Assembly: GCF_002751875.1 (NCBI RefSeq)
Contig: NZ_NMZM01000001.1
Location: 186,001 to 250,000 of the forward strand
From: Oceaniglobus indicus
GTDB taxonomy: Bacteria; Pseudomonadota; Alphaproteobacteria; Rhodobacterales; Rhodobacteraceae
DNA length: 64,000 nucleotides
Reading direction: 5' to 3'
Shown: positions 1 through 8,997 of the stretch, piece by piece
Numbering within the stretch: the first letter of the stretch is position 1
Layout of the letters: each line of letters begins with the position of its first letter
The notes under the pieces: model-generated
Databases searched by the model: none
Told to the model about the DNA's origin: nothing
The model's input: the letters and a program-made list of their open reading frames with translations, nothing else
Position numbers and translations under genes: made by a program

Positions 1-461
<461 letters not shown>

Positions 462-472
462 ACGCCTGACGC

Positions 473-616
473 TCAGGGTCGGTGATGCCTGCGGTTGCTC
501 ACCCGGATGCGTTGGGTCTGGGCGCCGACGGTGGCCTTCGCCGCCACGCTCCAGCCGACGATGGCACAGGTTGCGCCGATTGCGCTCAGGGCTTGGATCA
601 CACTGCTCATGTCCAT
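473..616 (-). CDS. Small single-pass membrane protein, 47 aa (unrecognised)
   Basis: A short minus-strand frame converging on fabI. A Shine-Dalgarno-like AAGGAGAAG lies just upstream of the ATG at 616, which is the main argument that it is translated. The predicted protein starts MDMSSVIQALSAIGATCAIV, has one hydrophobic helix at about residues 6-27, and ends in an Arg/His-rich tail (RRHHRP). Codons are GC-rich at third positions like the neighbours. I do not recognise a family. A longer plus-strand frame overlaps it but has no ribosome binding site and no protein-like composition. Expression is inferred only from the ribosome binding site and composition. Confidence 0.5.
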   Translation of the reverse strand: MDMSSVIQALSAIGATCAIVGWSVAAKATVGAQTQRIRVSNRRHHRP

Positions 617-808
617 GGCTCTTCTCCTTGTTCACCGGACAGGTAAATACCGCCGCGCGCTTTTCAACACGGGCCGGCCGGCACGGATCGGTGACGTCGC
701 GGCGCAATCGCGCCAGGTCACATTCGGCGCGGCCTGATTTTCGCGCCTTTCCATCATCGTCCCGGCTCGTTAGAAATCGCCACACCGTGCAACACCCGAG
801 GGCCCACC
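617..808. other. Intergenic region between the microprotein gene and gpt
   Basis: This divergent spacer must carry the promoters of the 47-aa gene (leftward) and gpt (rightward). I see no convincing -35/-10 pair, hairpin or repeat. A modest ribosome-binding stretch (CGAGGG) lies just before the gpt ATG. Confidence 0.4.
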
Positions 809-1324
809 ATGAACACCACCCGAGACGAGAGCCGCCTGCCCCACGAAAAAGGCTTTCACATCAGTTGGGACCAGATCCATCGCGACAGCCGCGCCCTGGC
901 GTGGCGGCTGGATGGGCAGGGTCCGCAGGACATGGGCTGGCGTGCGGTGGTCGCGATCACCCGCGGTGGCATGGCACCCGCCATGATCGTCAGCCGCGAG
1001 TTGGACATCCGCACCGTCGACACCATTTCCGTCAAATCCTACGATCACCAGAGCCAATCCGAAGCCCGCGTCCTGAAATCGCCGGATCACGAGCTGATGG
1101 GCGACGGGACCGGCATCCTGATCGTCGATGACCTGGTGGATTCGGGCCGCACCCTTGAACTGGTGCGCGCGCTCTATCCCAAGGCCCATTACGCCGCGGT
1201 CTATGCCAAACCCAAGGGCCGCCCCATGGTCGACACCTTCATCACCGAGGTCAGCCAGGACACGTGGATCTTCTTCCCATGGGACATGGCCCTGCAATAC
1301 GTCGAACCCTATCGCGGGATCTGA
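809..1324 (+). CDS. gpt: Xanthine-guanine phosphoribosyltransferase
   Basis: Purine salvage enzyme that transfers phosphoribosyl from PRPP to xanthine, guanine or hypoxanthine. The 171-aa product resembles E. coli Gpt over its length, with about 20 extra N-terminal residues: [13 protein letters not shown] in the position of IIAVSRGGLVPG, then SYDHQSQ, the PRPP-binding loop [13 protein letters not shown], the YPKAH segment, KPKGRP and the [11 protein letters not shown] base-binding end. The ATG at 809 follows a CGAGGG ribosome-binding stretch. It appears to be monocistronic. A second purine salvage transferase (hpt) lies at 59.0 kb in the same window. Confidence 0.93.
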   Translation: MNTTRDESRLPHEKGFHISWDQIHRDSRALAWRLDGQGPQDMGWRAVVAITRGGMAPAMIVSRELDIRTVDTISVKSYDHQSQSEARVLKSPDHELMGDGTGILIVDDLVDSGRTLELVRALYPKAHYAAVYAKPKGRPMVDTFITEVSQDTWIFFPWDMALQYVEPYRGI

Positions 1325-1497
1325 GGCGGCAATCACGCCCAACCCGCAGTCGGGATCACAAACGAACACCCTGCATCCTTGATGCGCGACGCGGAAACCA
1401 CGGGCCGGCGAAAGCGCGCCCGTCACGCATGAAACTTTTCCCGTTCATGCCAGAAAACTGCCTTATTGGCGCCTGAACAGGCTGAAAATCCTTGGCC

Positions 1498-3078
1498 ATG
1501 ACAGCCATTGATCCTTCCAGCCCGACCCGCCCGCTTGACATGGACCGCGCCGTGATCGCCGGTAGCGCCATCGTCTTCCTGTCCCTTTGCGCGCTGTTCT
1601 GGCCGTTTGTGGCCGACGATGCCTATATCGTCGGACGTTATGCGCAGAACGCGGCCGCAGGCCACGGTCTTGTCTATAACGTGGGCGAGCAGGTCTCGGC
1701 TTTGACCTCGCCCCTGCACGCGCTGCTCGAGGCGGCATTGGCCTATTGCGGGCTCGATCCCGTCGCAGCCTACCGCATTATCGCACCGGGGCTGGTGCTT
1801 GCGGGTTGGCTTGCGGCCATCCGCGAGACCGGCTTGCGTGGGCCGGCGCTTTTGGTGTTCACCACACTTTCGCTGTTTTCGCCGTTTCTCGCACTTTGGA
1901 CGGTCGGTGGCCTGGAAACGCCGATACTGGCGTTTCTCTGCACGCTGTTCGTGTCGCGACTGGTGGTGATGAGCCGGAACGGAGCCGCGGAAACCCGCGA
2001 CTTCATCCTGTTGGGGGTGCTCGGCGCGCTCATGTTCCTGACCCGCCATGACAGTATCCTGGTGACGACACCGATCCTGCTGGCGATCGTCTTGGTCGAA
2101 TACCGCCGTCCGGCACTTTGGGTTGCCGCGGCGCTCAGCATCGCTCTGGCGTCCGCCTGGCTGTTGTTTTCGGCGCTCTATTACGGCGATATCTTCCCGA
2201 CGTCCTACTACCTCAAGTTCGCGCTCGGCGGCCGCCCCCCGATCGACAGCCTTTCGGCGCTTTTGAACTTCGTGCTGCTTTCGGGCCTGATCGCCGTCAT
2301 ATTTTTCGCCCGTGCCCCGGCCTTGGGTGACCGGCCACCGCTGTCTCGTGCCCTTCTTAGGGGCGCCGCTTTCAGTGCCGTCCTTTTCCTGCTCTATGCT
2401 AGCCGCGCATCCGGTCAGCACATGATGTTCGGATATCGGTTGTTCGTGCCCTACCTCATGGGCGCTGCCCTCGTTCTGTCGCTGTCCCTGGGCAACGCGC
2501 CGCGGGTTCTTCCCGTGCTGATGGTGGGTTGGCAGACGGTGATCATCGCCGTGGTGACATTCGCCGGCACGAACCCGGCACCGTTGACGCGTTTGCCGTT
2601 CTTGAACGCGGCTTACGCGGAATACGAATTCATCACGCCAGCGACGTTCGGTCGGCATATGGCTATCCTGCAGAACGATGCCAGCGCTATTGCCGCCCAT
2701 TGGGCCGCGAACGGAAACTCCCAACGCCCCACGATCTACCTGCGATCGGGCGGCACCGGGTATTTCCTGCCTGAATTCTACGTTTACGAAGCCCTCGTAT
2801 CCTATCGCCACGGATGCGGTGTTTCGATGCGCGAATCGGTTCTCGCCGCGAATTACATGCAACAGCTCGGATTCAGCAAATCCGGAACTTTCGTTCAGGA
2901 TACCGGCCGCTCACGCCCCGACATCGCGGATGACGCGCCGCTGCTTTTCGCCACGACGATGGATTGGATGGGTCAACACGTGACCGGATATCTGTTCGGC
3001 CCCGACCCGACACCGCTGCACCTTGGCGCCCGGATCGGATCGGGCTGCCATGCCGGGGCTGGCGAAAGCCACAGCTGA
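1498..3078 (+). CDS. GT-C-like polytopic membrane protein, putative glycosyltransferase
   Basis: A 526-aa protein with about ten hydrophobic segments and a soluble C-terminal part from about residue 370. After the first helix there is an acidic pair in [17 protein letters not shown], followed by GHGLVYN and [13 protein letters not shown]. This first-loop pattern (DDAYI, RYA, GxGLVYNxGE, TSPL) is typical of GT-C membrane glycosyltransferases that use polyprenyl-phosphate sugars, in which the acidic residues act at the active site. Substrate and acceptor cannot be told. The start is probably the ATG at 1498; a TTG two codons upstream is also in frame. No sugar-biosynthesis neighbours help to define its role. 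Confidence 0.6.
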   Translation: MTAIDPSSPTRPLDMDRAVIAGSAIVFLSLCALFWPFVADDAYIVGRYAQNAAAGHGLVYNVGEQVSALTSPLHALLEAALAYCGLDPVAAYRIIAPGLVLAGWLAAIRETGLRGPALLVFTTLSLFSPFLALWTVGGLETPILAFLCTLFVSRLVVMSRNGAAETRDFILLGVLGALMFLTRHDSILVTTPILLAIVLVEYRRPALWVAAALSIALASAWLLFSALYYGDIFPTSYYLKFALGGRPPIDSLSALLNFVLLSGLIAVIFFARAPALGDRPPLSRALLRGAAFSAVLFLLYASRASGQHMMFGYRLFVPYLMGAALVLSLSLGNAPRVLPVLMVGWQTVIIAVVTFAGTNPAPLTRLPFLNAAYAEYEFITPATFGRHMAILQNDASAIAAHWAANGNSQRPTIYLRSGGTGYFLPEFYVYEALVSYRHGCGVSMRESVLAANYMQQLGFSKSGTFVQDTGRSRPDIADDAPLLFATTMDWMGQHVTGYLFGPDPTPLHLGARIGSGCHAGAGESHS

Positions 3079-3098
3079 GCACGGCCGCGCGCGCCGCC

Positions 3099-4208
3099 TC
3101 ACCCCTGCGGCACGCTTACGACGCCGCCGCCTATGGCCGCCGAGACACCGGTGGTCGACGGACAGGACGTCGGCAAGCCCCGTGCCACGCGCACCGCGAG
3201 GTGGCCGAAGGCCTGCGCCTCCAGCATGTCACCGTCCAGCCCGGCCTCCTCGACCGGGCCGACCGGACAGCCGAGCGTGGCGCGCAGCATGTCCATCACC
3301 ACCGGATTGTGCCGCCCGCCGCCGGTGACCAGAATACGGGCCGGGGGCCTTGGACAATGTTCCATCCCGGCGGCCACGCTCAGGGCGATGGCAGCCGTCA
3401 GGGTCGCCGCGCCGTCCGCATCCGAAAGAGGTGCGACGGCATCCGCCAGCCACGCAAAATCGTTCCTGTCCAGAGATTTGGGTGGCATTCTGCGGAAATA
3501 CCCCTGTCCCATGAGCCGCTCAAGTACCGCAGCGTCCGGATCGCCCCGGGCGGCCAGGTCGCCAGCGTCATCAAACGCAAGCTCCCGTCGCAGGCCCATG
3601 AAATCGTTCAGCGGCGCATTGGCCGGACCGGTGTCGAAGGCGACGCAGGCCCCCGGCAACTCGGGCCGCGCAACCGCCGGATCGACCCAGGTCAGGTTGC
3701 CGACCCCGCCGAGGTTCAGAAACGCCAGCGGCGCATCGGCCCCGATCCAGCGCGTACAGGCGAAATGATAGAACGGCGCCAGCGGCGCCCCCTCGCCGCC
3801 CATCTCGACATCGGCCGTGCGAAAGTCCCAGACCACCGGCACGCCCAGCACCTGCGCCAACACGCGGCCATCGCCCACCTGCCGTGTGCCGCGGCCGCGC
3901 GGCTCGTGGGCCAGGGTCTGGCCGTGGAACCCGACGATGTCGATGCCGTCGAAGCCCGACAGAACCTCGGCGTGGGCGGCCTCGATGATCTCGATGGCGG
4001 CCTCGGATCCATCCCAGGCGCCCAGGGCCGCCTTCAGCACCGCGCGTTCCGCGTCGGAATACGCGCGATACCGGGTGTCGCCGAAGCCGAAGATGGTCTC
4101 GCCATCGCTCAGCACCATGGCCGCGTCGACACCGTCCAGCGACGTGCCCGACATCGCGCCAAGCGCCCAGACCGGGCCGCGCGCCAATGCCGCCTTCAGA
4201 TCCGCCAT
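3099..4208 (-). CDS. anmK: Anhydro-N-acetylmuramic acid kinase
   Basis: Peptidoglycan recycling kinase that opens and phosphorylates 1,6-anhydro-MurNAc to MurNAc-6-phosphate using ATP. The 369-aa product has the family length. It shows the ASKHA-type phosphate loop near the start ([14 protein letters not shown]), the catalytic segment [31 protein letters not shown] and [11 protein letters not shown]. The frame is open far upstream, but the ATG at 4208 is preceded by AAGGGAAAG at the right distance, so the upstream extension is a shadow over tyrS. It is divergent from tyrS with a 66-bp shared upstream region. Confidence 0.93.
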   Translation of the reverse strand: MADLKAALARGPVWALGAMSGTSLDGVDAAMVLSDGETIFGFGDTRYRAYSDAERAVLKAALGAWDGSEAAIEIIEAAHAEVLSGFDGIDIVGFHGQTLAHEPRGRGTRQVGDGRVLAQVLGVPVVWDFRTADVEMGGEGAPLAPFYHFACTRWIGADAPLAFLNLGGVGNLTWVDPAVARPELPGACVAFDTGPANAPLNDFMGLRRELAFDDAGDLAARGDPDAAVLERLMGQGYFRRMPPKSLDRNDFAWLADAVAPLSDADGAATLTAAIALSVAAGMEHCPRPPARILVTGGGRHNPVVMDMLRATLGCPVGPVEEAGLDGDMLEAQAFGHLAVRVARGLPTSCPSTTGVSAAIGGGVVSVPQG

Positions 4209-4274
4209 GCTCTTTCCCTTCACGTCCCACCCCGATATAGACGCCACCATGCGCCAAGAGTGGACGATGAACAG

Positions 4275-5528
4275 ATGACCTACCACCCGAAATCCGATTT
4301 TCTGCACGTGATGATCTCGCGTGGCTTTCTCGCCGATTGCACCGACCTGCAAGCGCTCGACGATGCCATGCTCGCGGGGGTTGTGCCGACCTATATCGGC
4401 TATGATGCGACGGCGAAGTCGCTGCATGTCGGGCATCTGCTGAACATCATGATGCTGCGCTGGTTGCAGAAGACGGGGCACAAGCCGATCACCCTGATGG
4501 GCGGCGGCACCACCAAGGTGGGCGATCCCAGTTTCCGCGCCGACGAACGCCCGCTTCTGGACGCCGCCGCCATCGACGGCAACATCGACGGCATGAAGCA
4601 GGTCTTCGCGAAATACCTGACCTACGGCGACGGCGCGACCGATGCGCTGATGCTGAACAACGCCGAGTGGCTGGACAATCTGAACTACCTCGACTTCCTG
4701 CGCGACATCGGGCGGCATTTCTCGGTCAACCGGATGCTGGCCTTCGAATCGGTCAAATCCCGTCTCGACCGCGAACAATCCCTCAGCTTTCTCGAATTCA
4801 ACTACATGATCCTCCAGGCCTATGACTTCCTCGAGCTGAACCGCCGCTATGGCTGCGTGTTGCAGATGGGCGGGTCGGACCAGTGGGGCAACATCATCAA
4901 CGGCATCGACCTGACGCGCCGGGTGCTGGATCACCAGATCTTCGGGCTGACCTCGCCGCTGCTCACCACCTCGGACGGGCGCAAGATGGGCAAGTCGGCC
5001 GACGGGGCCGTCTGGCTGAACGCCGACATGCGTTCGCCCTATGAATTCTGGCAGTTCTGGCGCAACACCACCGACGCCGATGTCGGCCGCTTCGCCCGCC
5101 TCTATACCGAACTGCCGCTGGACGAATGCGATCGTCTGGGCGCGCTGCAAGGGTCCGAGATCAACGCCGCCAAAATTATCCTCGCCAACGAGATCACGAC
5201 CCTGTGTCACGGCGCCGACGCGGCCCGCACGGCCGAGGAAACGGCCCGCGAGGTGTTCGAGAAGGGCGGCATGGGCGACGACCTGCCGACCCTGACGCTG
5301 GCGCGGGCCGAAGCCGATCCCGGCATCTCTATCGTCCAGCTCCTCGTGCGCGCGGGCCTTGCGAAAACCGGCAAGGAGGCCAAGCGCCTGATTGCCGAAA
5401 ACGGCGCCCGGCTGAACGATGAACCGCTGACCGACGCGGGCCTGATGCTCGACACGGCACAGCTTCAGTCCCCGGTCAAGCTTAGCGCCGGCAAGAAGCG
5501 CCACGCCCTCGTGACACTTGCATCCTGA
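4275..5528 (+). CDS. tyrS: Tyrosyl-tRNA synthetase
   Basis: Class I aminoacyl-tRNA synthetase that charges tRNA-Tyr. The 417-aa product has the HIGH-type motif HVGHL at residues 51-55 after [11 protein letters not shown], the tyrosine-binding stretch [11 protein letters not shown], and the KMSKS-type loop KMGKS at 237-241. A C-terminal S4-like RNA-binding domain covers about the last 65 residues ([18 protein letters not shown]). The ATG at 4275 gives the standard N-terminus ([10 protein letters not shown]); the open frame upstream is antisense to anmK and not coding. It is followed at once by a dispersed repeat (5531) and then trpC. Confidence 0.95.
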   Translation: MTYHPKSDFLHVMISRGFLADCTDLQALDDAMLAGVVPTYIGYDATAKSLHVGHLLNIMMLRWLQKTGHKPITLMGGGTTKVGDPSFRADERPLLDAAAIDGNIDGMKQVFAKYLTYGDGATDALMLNNAEWLDNLNYLDFLRDIGRHFSVNRMLAFESVKSRLDREQSLSFLEFNYMILQAYDFLELNRRYGCVLQMGGSDQWGNIINGIDLTRRVLDHQIFGLTSPLLTTSDGRKMGKSADGAVWLNADMRSPYEFWQFWRNTTDADVGRFARLYTELPLDECDRLGALQGSEINAAKIILANEITTLCHGADAARTAEETAREVFEKGGMGDDLPTLTLARAEADPGISIVQLLVRAGLAKTGKEAKRLIAENGARLNDEPLTDAGLMLDTAQLQSPVKLSAGKKRHALVTLAS

Positions 5529-5530
5529 CC

Positions 5531-5587
5531 TTCTTACTGATCGAAATACTCCGGGGGACGGCGCCTGCGCCGGGGGGCAGCGCCCCC
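5531..5587 (+). repeat. Dispersed 3'-end repeat, copy 1 (type A)
   Basis: Starts 2 bp after the tyrS stop. The core TTCTTACTGATCGAAATACT is shared almost base for base with the copies at 24902 and 42865. Here it continues with CTCCGGGGGA and a G/C-rich tail that can form a GGGGGC-AGC-GCCCCC hairpin, a tail shared with the copy at 37281. It may act as a transcription or mRNA-processing signal between tyrS and trpC. Confidence 0.75.
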
Positions 5588-5613
5588 GCCCCGGCCGCCA
5601 CAGGAGATCCCCG

Positions 5614-6420
5614 ATGACAGTGCTGGACCGCATCAAGGCCTACAAGCTGGACGAGATCGAAACCCGCAAGGCCGCCCGCCCGCTGGCCGAGGTCGAGGTC
5701 GCGGCACGCACCGCGTCGGCGCCGCGTGGTTTTGCGGCCGCCCTGCGGCGCGACATGCGAACGGGTTACGGCCTCATTACCGAGATCAAGAAGGCCAGCC
5801 CGTCCAAGGGTCTGATCCGCGCCGATTTCGATCCGCCCGCCCTGGCCCGGGCCTATGAGGAAGGTGGCGCCACCTGCCTGTCGGTGCTGACCGACGGGCC
5901 GTCCTTCCAGGGCGACGACAGCTTCCTGATCGCCGCGCGCGACGCGACATCGCTGCCGGTGCTGCGCAAGGATTTCATGTATGACCCCTATCAGGTGGCC
6001 GAGGCGCGGGCGCTGGGCGCCGATTGCATCCTGATCATCCTTGCCACCGTGACCGACGCGCAGGCGGCCGAACTGGAAGCCGCGGCCGGCGAATGGGGCA
6101 TGGACGTGCTGCTCGAGGTGCACGACGAAGAAGAACTCGAACGCGCCCACCTGTTGTCGTCACCGCTGATGGGCATCAACAACCGGGATCTGAAAACCTT
6201 CGAGACCTCTCTCGACACCTCGCGCAACCTGTCGCGCCGGGTGGCGCAGGATCGCGTGATCGTCGCGGAATCGGGGTTGTCCACGCCCGAGGATCTGGCC
6301 GATCTGGCGCGCTATGGCGCGCGCTGTTTCCTGATCGGCGAATCGCTGATGCGCCAGGATGACGTCACCGCGGCAACCCGCGCGTTGCTGGCCGATCCCC
6401 TGACCGCGCCGGGACGCTGA
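5614..6420 (+). CDS. trpC: Indole-3-glycerol phosphate synthase
   Basis: Tryptophan pathway enzyme closing carboxyphenylamino-deoxyribulose phosphate to indole-3-glycerol phosphate. It is 268 aa, the family length, and a TIM barrel. Landmarks are [10 protein letters not shown] at 57-66 (catalytic and phosphate-binding Lys), [32 protein letters not shown] and VAESGL near the end. The ATG at 5614 follows AGGAG by 7 bp; the open frame upstream belongs to the repeat. It is followed 4 bp later by moaC. In many relatives trpG-trpD precede trpC; here tyrS and a repeat do instead. Confidence 0.95.
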   Translation: MTVLDRIKAYKLDEIETRKAARPLAEVEVAARTASAPRGFAAALRRDMRTGYGLITEIKKASPSKGLIRADFDPPALARAYEEGGATCLSVLTDGPSFQGDDSFLIAARDATSLPVLRKDFMYDPYQVAEARALGADCILIILATVTDAQAAELEAAAGEWGMDVLLEVHDEEELERAHLLSSPLMGINNRDLKTFETSLDTSRNLSRRVAQDRVIVAESGLSTPEDLADLARYGARCFLIGESLMRQDDVTAATRALLADPLTAPGR

Positions 6421-6424
6421 ACCG

Positions 6425-6898
6425 ATGGCCCTGACCCATTTCGACGCCGAGGGCCACGCCCACATGGTGGATGTCTCGGCCAAGCCGGCCACCGCCCGCA
6501 TCGCCACCGCCACGGGTCATGTCCGCATGCATCTCGACACGTTGGCCCTGATCGTTCAGGGGCGGGCCAAAAAGGGTGATGTCCTGGGCGTCGCGCGGCT
6601 GGCCGGCATCATGGGCGCCAAGCGCACGGCCGATCTGATCCCGCTCTGCCATCCGCTGCCCGTGACCTCGGTATCGCTGGACCTGACGCCGGACGACGAT
6701 CTGCCCGGCATCCAGGTCAGTGCCACCGTGAAGACCACCGGCCAGACCGGCGTCGAGATGGAGGCGTTGACCGCCGTCTCGACCGCCTGCCTGACCGTCT
6801 ATGACATGGTCAAGGCGGTCGACAAGATGATGGAAATCGGCGCGATCCACGTCACCCTCAAGGACGGCGGCAAGACCGGCCGCTTCACTGCACCATGA
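6425..6898 (+). CDS. moaC: Cyclic pyranopterin monophosphate synthase
   Basis: Converts the MoaA product to cPMP in the first stage of molybdenum cofactor synthesis. The 157-aa protein shows the family signatures [29 protein letters not shown], the [20 protein letters not shown] block and DMVKAVDKM, which carries the conserved active-site Asp/Lys. The gene starts 4 bp after trpC and overlaps moeA by 4 bp (ATGA), so trpC-moaC-moeA is very likely one transcript with coupled translation. Confidence 0.95.
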   Translation: MALTHFDAEGHAHMVDVSAKPATARIATATGHVRMHLDTLALIVQGRAKKGDVLGVARLAGIMGAKRTADLIPLCHPLPVTSVSLDLTPDDDLPGIQVSATVKTTGQTGVEMEALTAVSTACLTVYDMVKAVDKMMEIGAIHVTLKDGGKTGRFTAP

Positions 6899-8067
6899 TT
6901 TCGGTCGACGACGCGCTGGCCAGGGTGTTCGACCTGATCACGCCGCTCGACACCGAAACCGTTCCGCTGCGCCACGCGGCGGGTCGGGTTCTGGCCGAAC
7001 CGGTGCGTGCATCGCGCGCGCAACCGCCGTTCGATGCTTCGGCCATGGACGGGTATGCCATCGACGGCGGCGCCGCGCGGCCCGGTGCCCGGTTCGACGT
7101 GATCGGTGAAAACGCCGCCGGTCACGTGTCGGATCTGGCGGTGGGCTCGGGTCAGGCCCTGCGCATCTTCACCGGTGCGCCGCTTCCGCGGGGCGCTGAT
7201 CGCGTCATCATCCAGGAGGACGTGACCCGCGAGGGTAATCGCATCACGTTGGGCCAGTCGCTGGACGGTGGGCCGCACATCCGTCCCGCCGGCGCCGATT
7301 TTCCGGCCGGTCATGAACATTTCCCGGGCGCCCGGCTGAGCGCCTCGGATCTCGTGCTGATCGCGGCGATGAACGTGCCCGAGGTCAAAGTGCGCCGCCG
7401 ACCCGAGGTCGCGCTGATCGCGACGGGCGATGAATTGGTGATGCCGGGCGAAACGCCCCGTGCCGACCAGATCACGGCATCCAACATCTTCGGGTTGGCG
7501 GCGATGGTCGATGCCGCGGGCGGCCTGGCCCGCATCCTGCCCATCGCCCGCGACACCGAGGCCGCGCTGGGATCGGTGTTCGACATGGCCGCCGGCAGCG
7601 ATCTGATCGTGACCATCGGCGGTGCCTCGGTGGGCGATCACGATCTGGTCGGCAAGGTCGCGGCCAACCGCGGGCTTGAGCGTGCGTTCTACAAAATCGC
7701 CATGCGCCCCGGCAAACCGCTGATGGCCGGGCGGCTGGACGGGGTTCCGATGCTGGGCCTGCCCGGCAATCCCGTCTCGGCCATGGTGTGCGGTCACGTT
7801 TTCCTCTTGCCCGCCGTGCGGGCCATGCTGGATCTGGGCCGTGCCCCCGCCCCCCGCGCGATGGCGCCGCTGGCGCAGGCGCTGGACGCGAACGGCGCGC
7901 GCGAACACTACATGCGCGCCACCCTGCGCGCCGGATCGCTGCATGTCGCCAACAGTCAGGACAGCGCGCTGACCGGGATTCTCGCCGCCTCGAACGCCCT
8001 GATCCTGCGGCCGCCGAACGACCCGCCGCGCGCCGCCCGGGAAACCGTCACCTATCTCGCGATCTGA
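6895..8067 (+). CDS. moeA: Molybdopterin molybdenumtransferase
   Basis: Inserts molybdate into adenylylated molybdopterin, the last common step of Mo-cofactor synthesis. At 390 aa it has the family length. Domains in order: N-terminal MoeA domain ([13 protein letters not shown] near residues 40-55, [16 protein letters not shown]), the MPT-binding domain ([43 protein letters not shown]), then the C-terminal domain IV. It overlaps moaC by 4 bp and ends about 120 bp before lexA, which has its own promoter. Confidence 0.95.
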   Translation: MISVDDALARVFDLITPLDTETVPLRHAAGRVLAEPVRASRAQPPFDASAMDGYAIDGGAARPGARFDVIGENAAGHVSDLAVGSGQALRIFTGAPLPRGADRVIIQEDVTREGNRITLGQSLDGGPHIRPAGADFPAGHEHFPGARLSASDLVLIAAMNVPEVKVRRRPEVALIATGDELVMPGETPRADQITASNIFGLAAMVDAAGGLARILPIARDTEAALGSVFDMAAGSDLIVTIGGASVGDHDLVGKVAANRGLERAFYKIAMRPGKPLMAGRLDGVPMLGLPGNPVSAMVCGHVFLLPAVRAMLDLGRAPAPRAMAPLAQALDANGAREHYMRATLRAGSLHVANSQDSALTGILAASNALILRPPNDPPRAARETVTYLAI

Positions 8068-8104
8068 TCGGATGTAGTGTTCGGGCCTGGATATTCCCAA
8101 ACTC

Positions 8105-8144
8105 TTGACACAAAGCAAGAACATCCCTAGAACACCAAGGGAAC
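8105..8144 (+). promoter_or_regulatory. lexA promoter with three in-phase GAAC LexA half-sites
   Basis: Seen directly: TTGACA at 8105-8110, a 17-bp spacer and TAGAAC at 8128-8133 form a plausible sigma70-type promoter. GAAC occurs at 8119-8122, 8130-8133 and 8141-8144, each 11 bp apart, giving two overlapping GAAC-N7-GAAC sites. GAAC/GTTC-N7-GAAC/GTTC is the known alphaproteobacterial SOS box. The middle half-site lies on the -10 element, so LexA binding should block the polymerase: autorepression. Confidence 0.85.
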
Positions 8145-8187
8145 GCTTGGCGACACTTCGCTTTCATTCCTCCGGGGGGATTATCCA

Positions 8188-8877
8188 TTGCTTACGCGCA
8201 AACAGTTGGAACTGCTCGATTTCATCAACAAACGGGTGCAACGCGATGGTGTGCCGCCCTCGTTCGATGAAATGAAGGATGCGCTGGATCTGCGGTCGAA
8301 ATCGGGCATCCATCGCCTGATCACCGCACTTGAGGAACGTGGATTCATCCGCCGCCTCGCGCACCGCGCCCGCGCGCTGGAGATCGTCAAGCTTCCCGAC
8401 GCCATGGAAACCGCCGGGTTCAACCCCAAGGTCATCAACGGCGACAGGCCGGATCAGGCGCGCCCCAACCGGGCCCTGGATGTTCAGGTGCATGCCGTGG
8501 AACTTCCGGTGATGGGCCAGATCGCGGCCGGTGTCCCGATCGAGGCGATCAACCACGAATCTCACCGCGTTGCCGTTCCCGGCGCCATGGTCGGCGGCAA
8601 GGGCAACCACTATGCGCTGGAGGTGCGAGGCGATTCGATGATCGACGCGGGCATCAACGATGGCGATGTCGTCGTAATCCGCGAGGTGAACACGGCAGAA
8701 TCAGGCGATATCGTCGTCGCCTTGGTCGAGGATCAGGAAGCCACCCTGAAACGGTTCCGCCGCAACGGCAGCTCGATCGCGCTCGAGGCCGCCAATCCCG
8801 CCTATGAGACACGGGTTTACCGCGACGATCAGGTCAAGGTTCAGGGGCGCCTGGTGGGCCTGATCCGAACCTACTGA
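8188..8877 (+). CDS. lexA: LexA repressor, SOS regulator
   Basis: Represses SOS genes until RecA filaments trigger self-cleavage. The 229-aa protein has the N-terminal winged helix ([13 protein letters not shown] to about residue 65), a linker, and the S24 peptidase-like domain. The cleavage bond is Ala114-Gly115 in GQIAAGVP, the nucleophile is Ser150 in [10 protein letters not shown], and the general base is Lys188 in ATLKRF. The start is a TTG at 8188, chosen because it gives the conserved MLTRKQ N-terminus and follows a GGGGGGA ribosome binding site; a rare start may help to keep levels low. It is autoregulated through the operators at 8119-8144. Confidence 0.96.
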   Translation: MLTRKQLELLDFINKRVQRDGVPPSFDEMKDALDLRSKSGIHRLITALEERGFIRRLAHRARALEIVKLPDAMETAGFNPKVINGDRPDQARPNRALDVQVHAVELPVMGQIAAGVPIEAINHESHRVAVPGAMVGGKGNHYALEVRGDSMIDAGINDGDVVVIREVNTAESGDIVVALVEDQEATLKRFRRNGSSIALEAANPAYETRVYRDDQVKVQGRLVGLIRTY

Positions 8878-8997
8878 CCGTTGGGTCCGGGGACTGCCGC
8901 CACGATGAATGGTCCGGGCATTTCCGGTCGTTCCCGAGAAACGTGAGTGGTGCACTCCGCTTGGCCGCTTCCCACCAGCTCGGGATAAACGCCGGCT

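Noticed and set aside
495..1131. Plus-strand open frames of 80 and 186 codons between fabI and gpt
   Set aside because: They are Arg/Pro/His-rich GC-skew frames without ribosome binding sites; one overlaps the gpt gene in another frame. The minus-strand 47-aa frame with a strong ribosome site fits better.
2964..4274. Long upstream extension of the tyrS frame
   Set aside because: This stretch is antisense to anmK, has biased composition and no family similarity. The TyrS family starts at 4275.
4209..5636. Long upstream extension of the anmK frame over tyrS
   Set aside because: It is a shadow of tyrS. The AnmK start at 4208 has a ribosome binding site and the right length.
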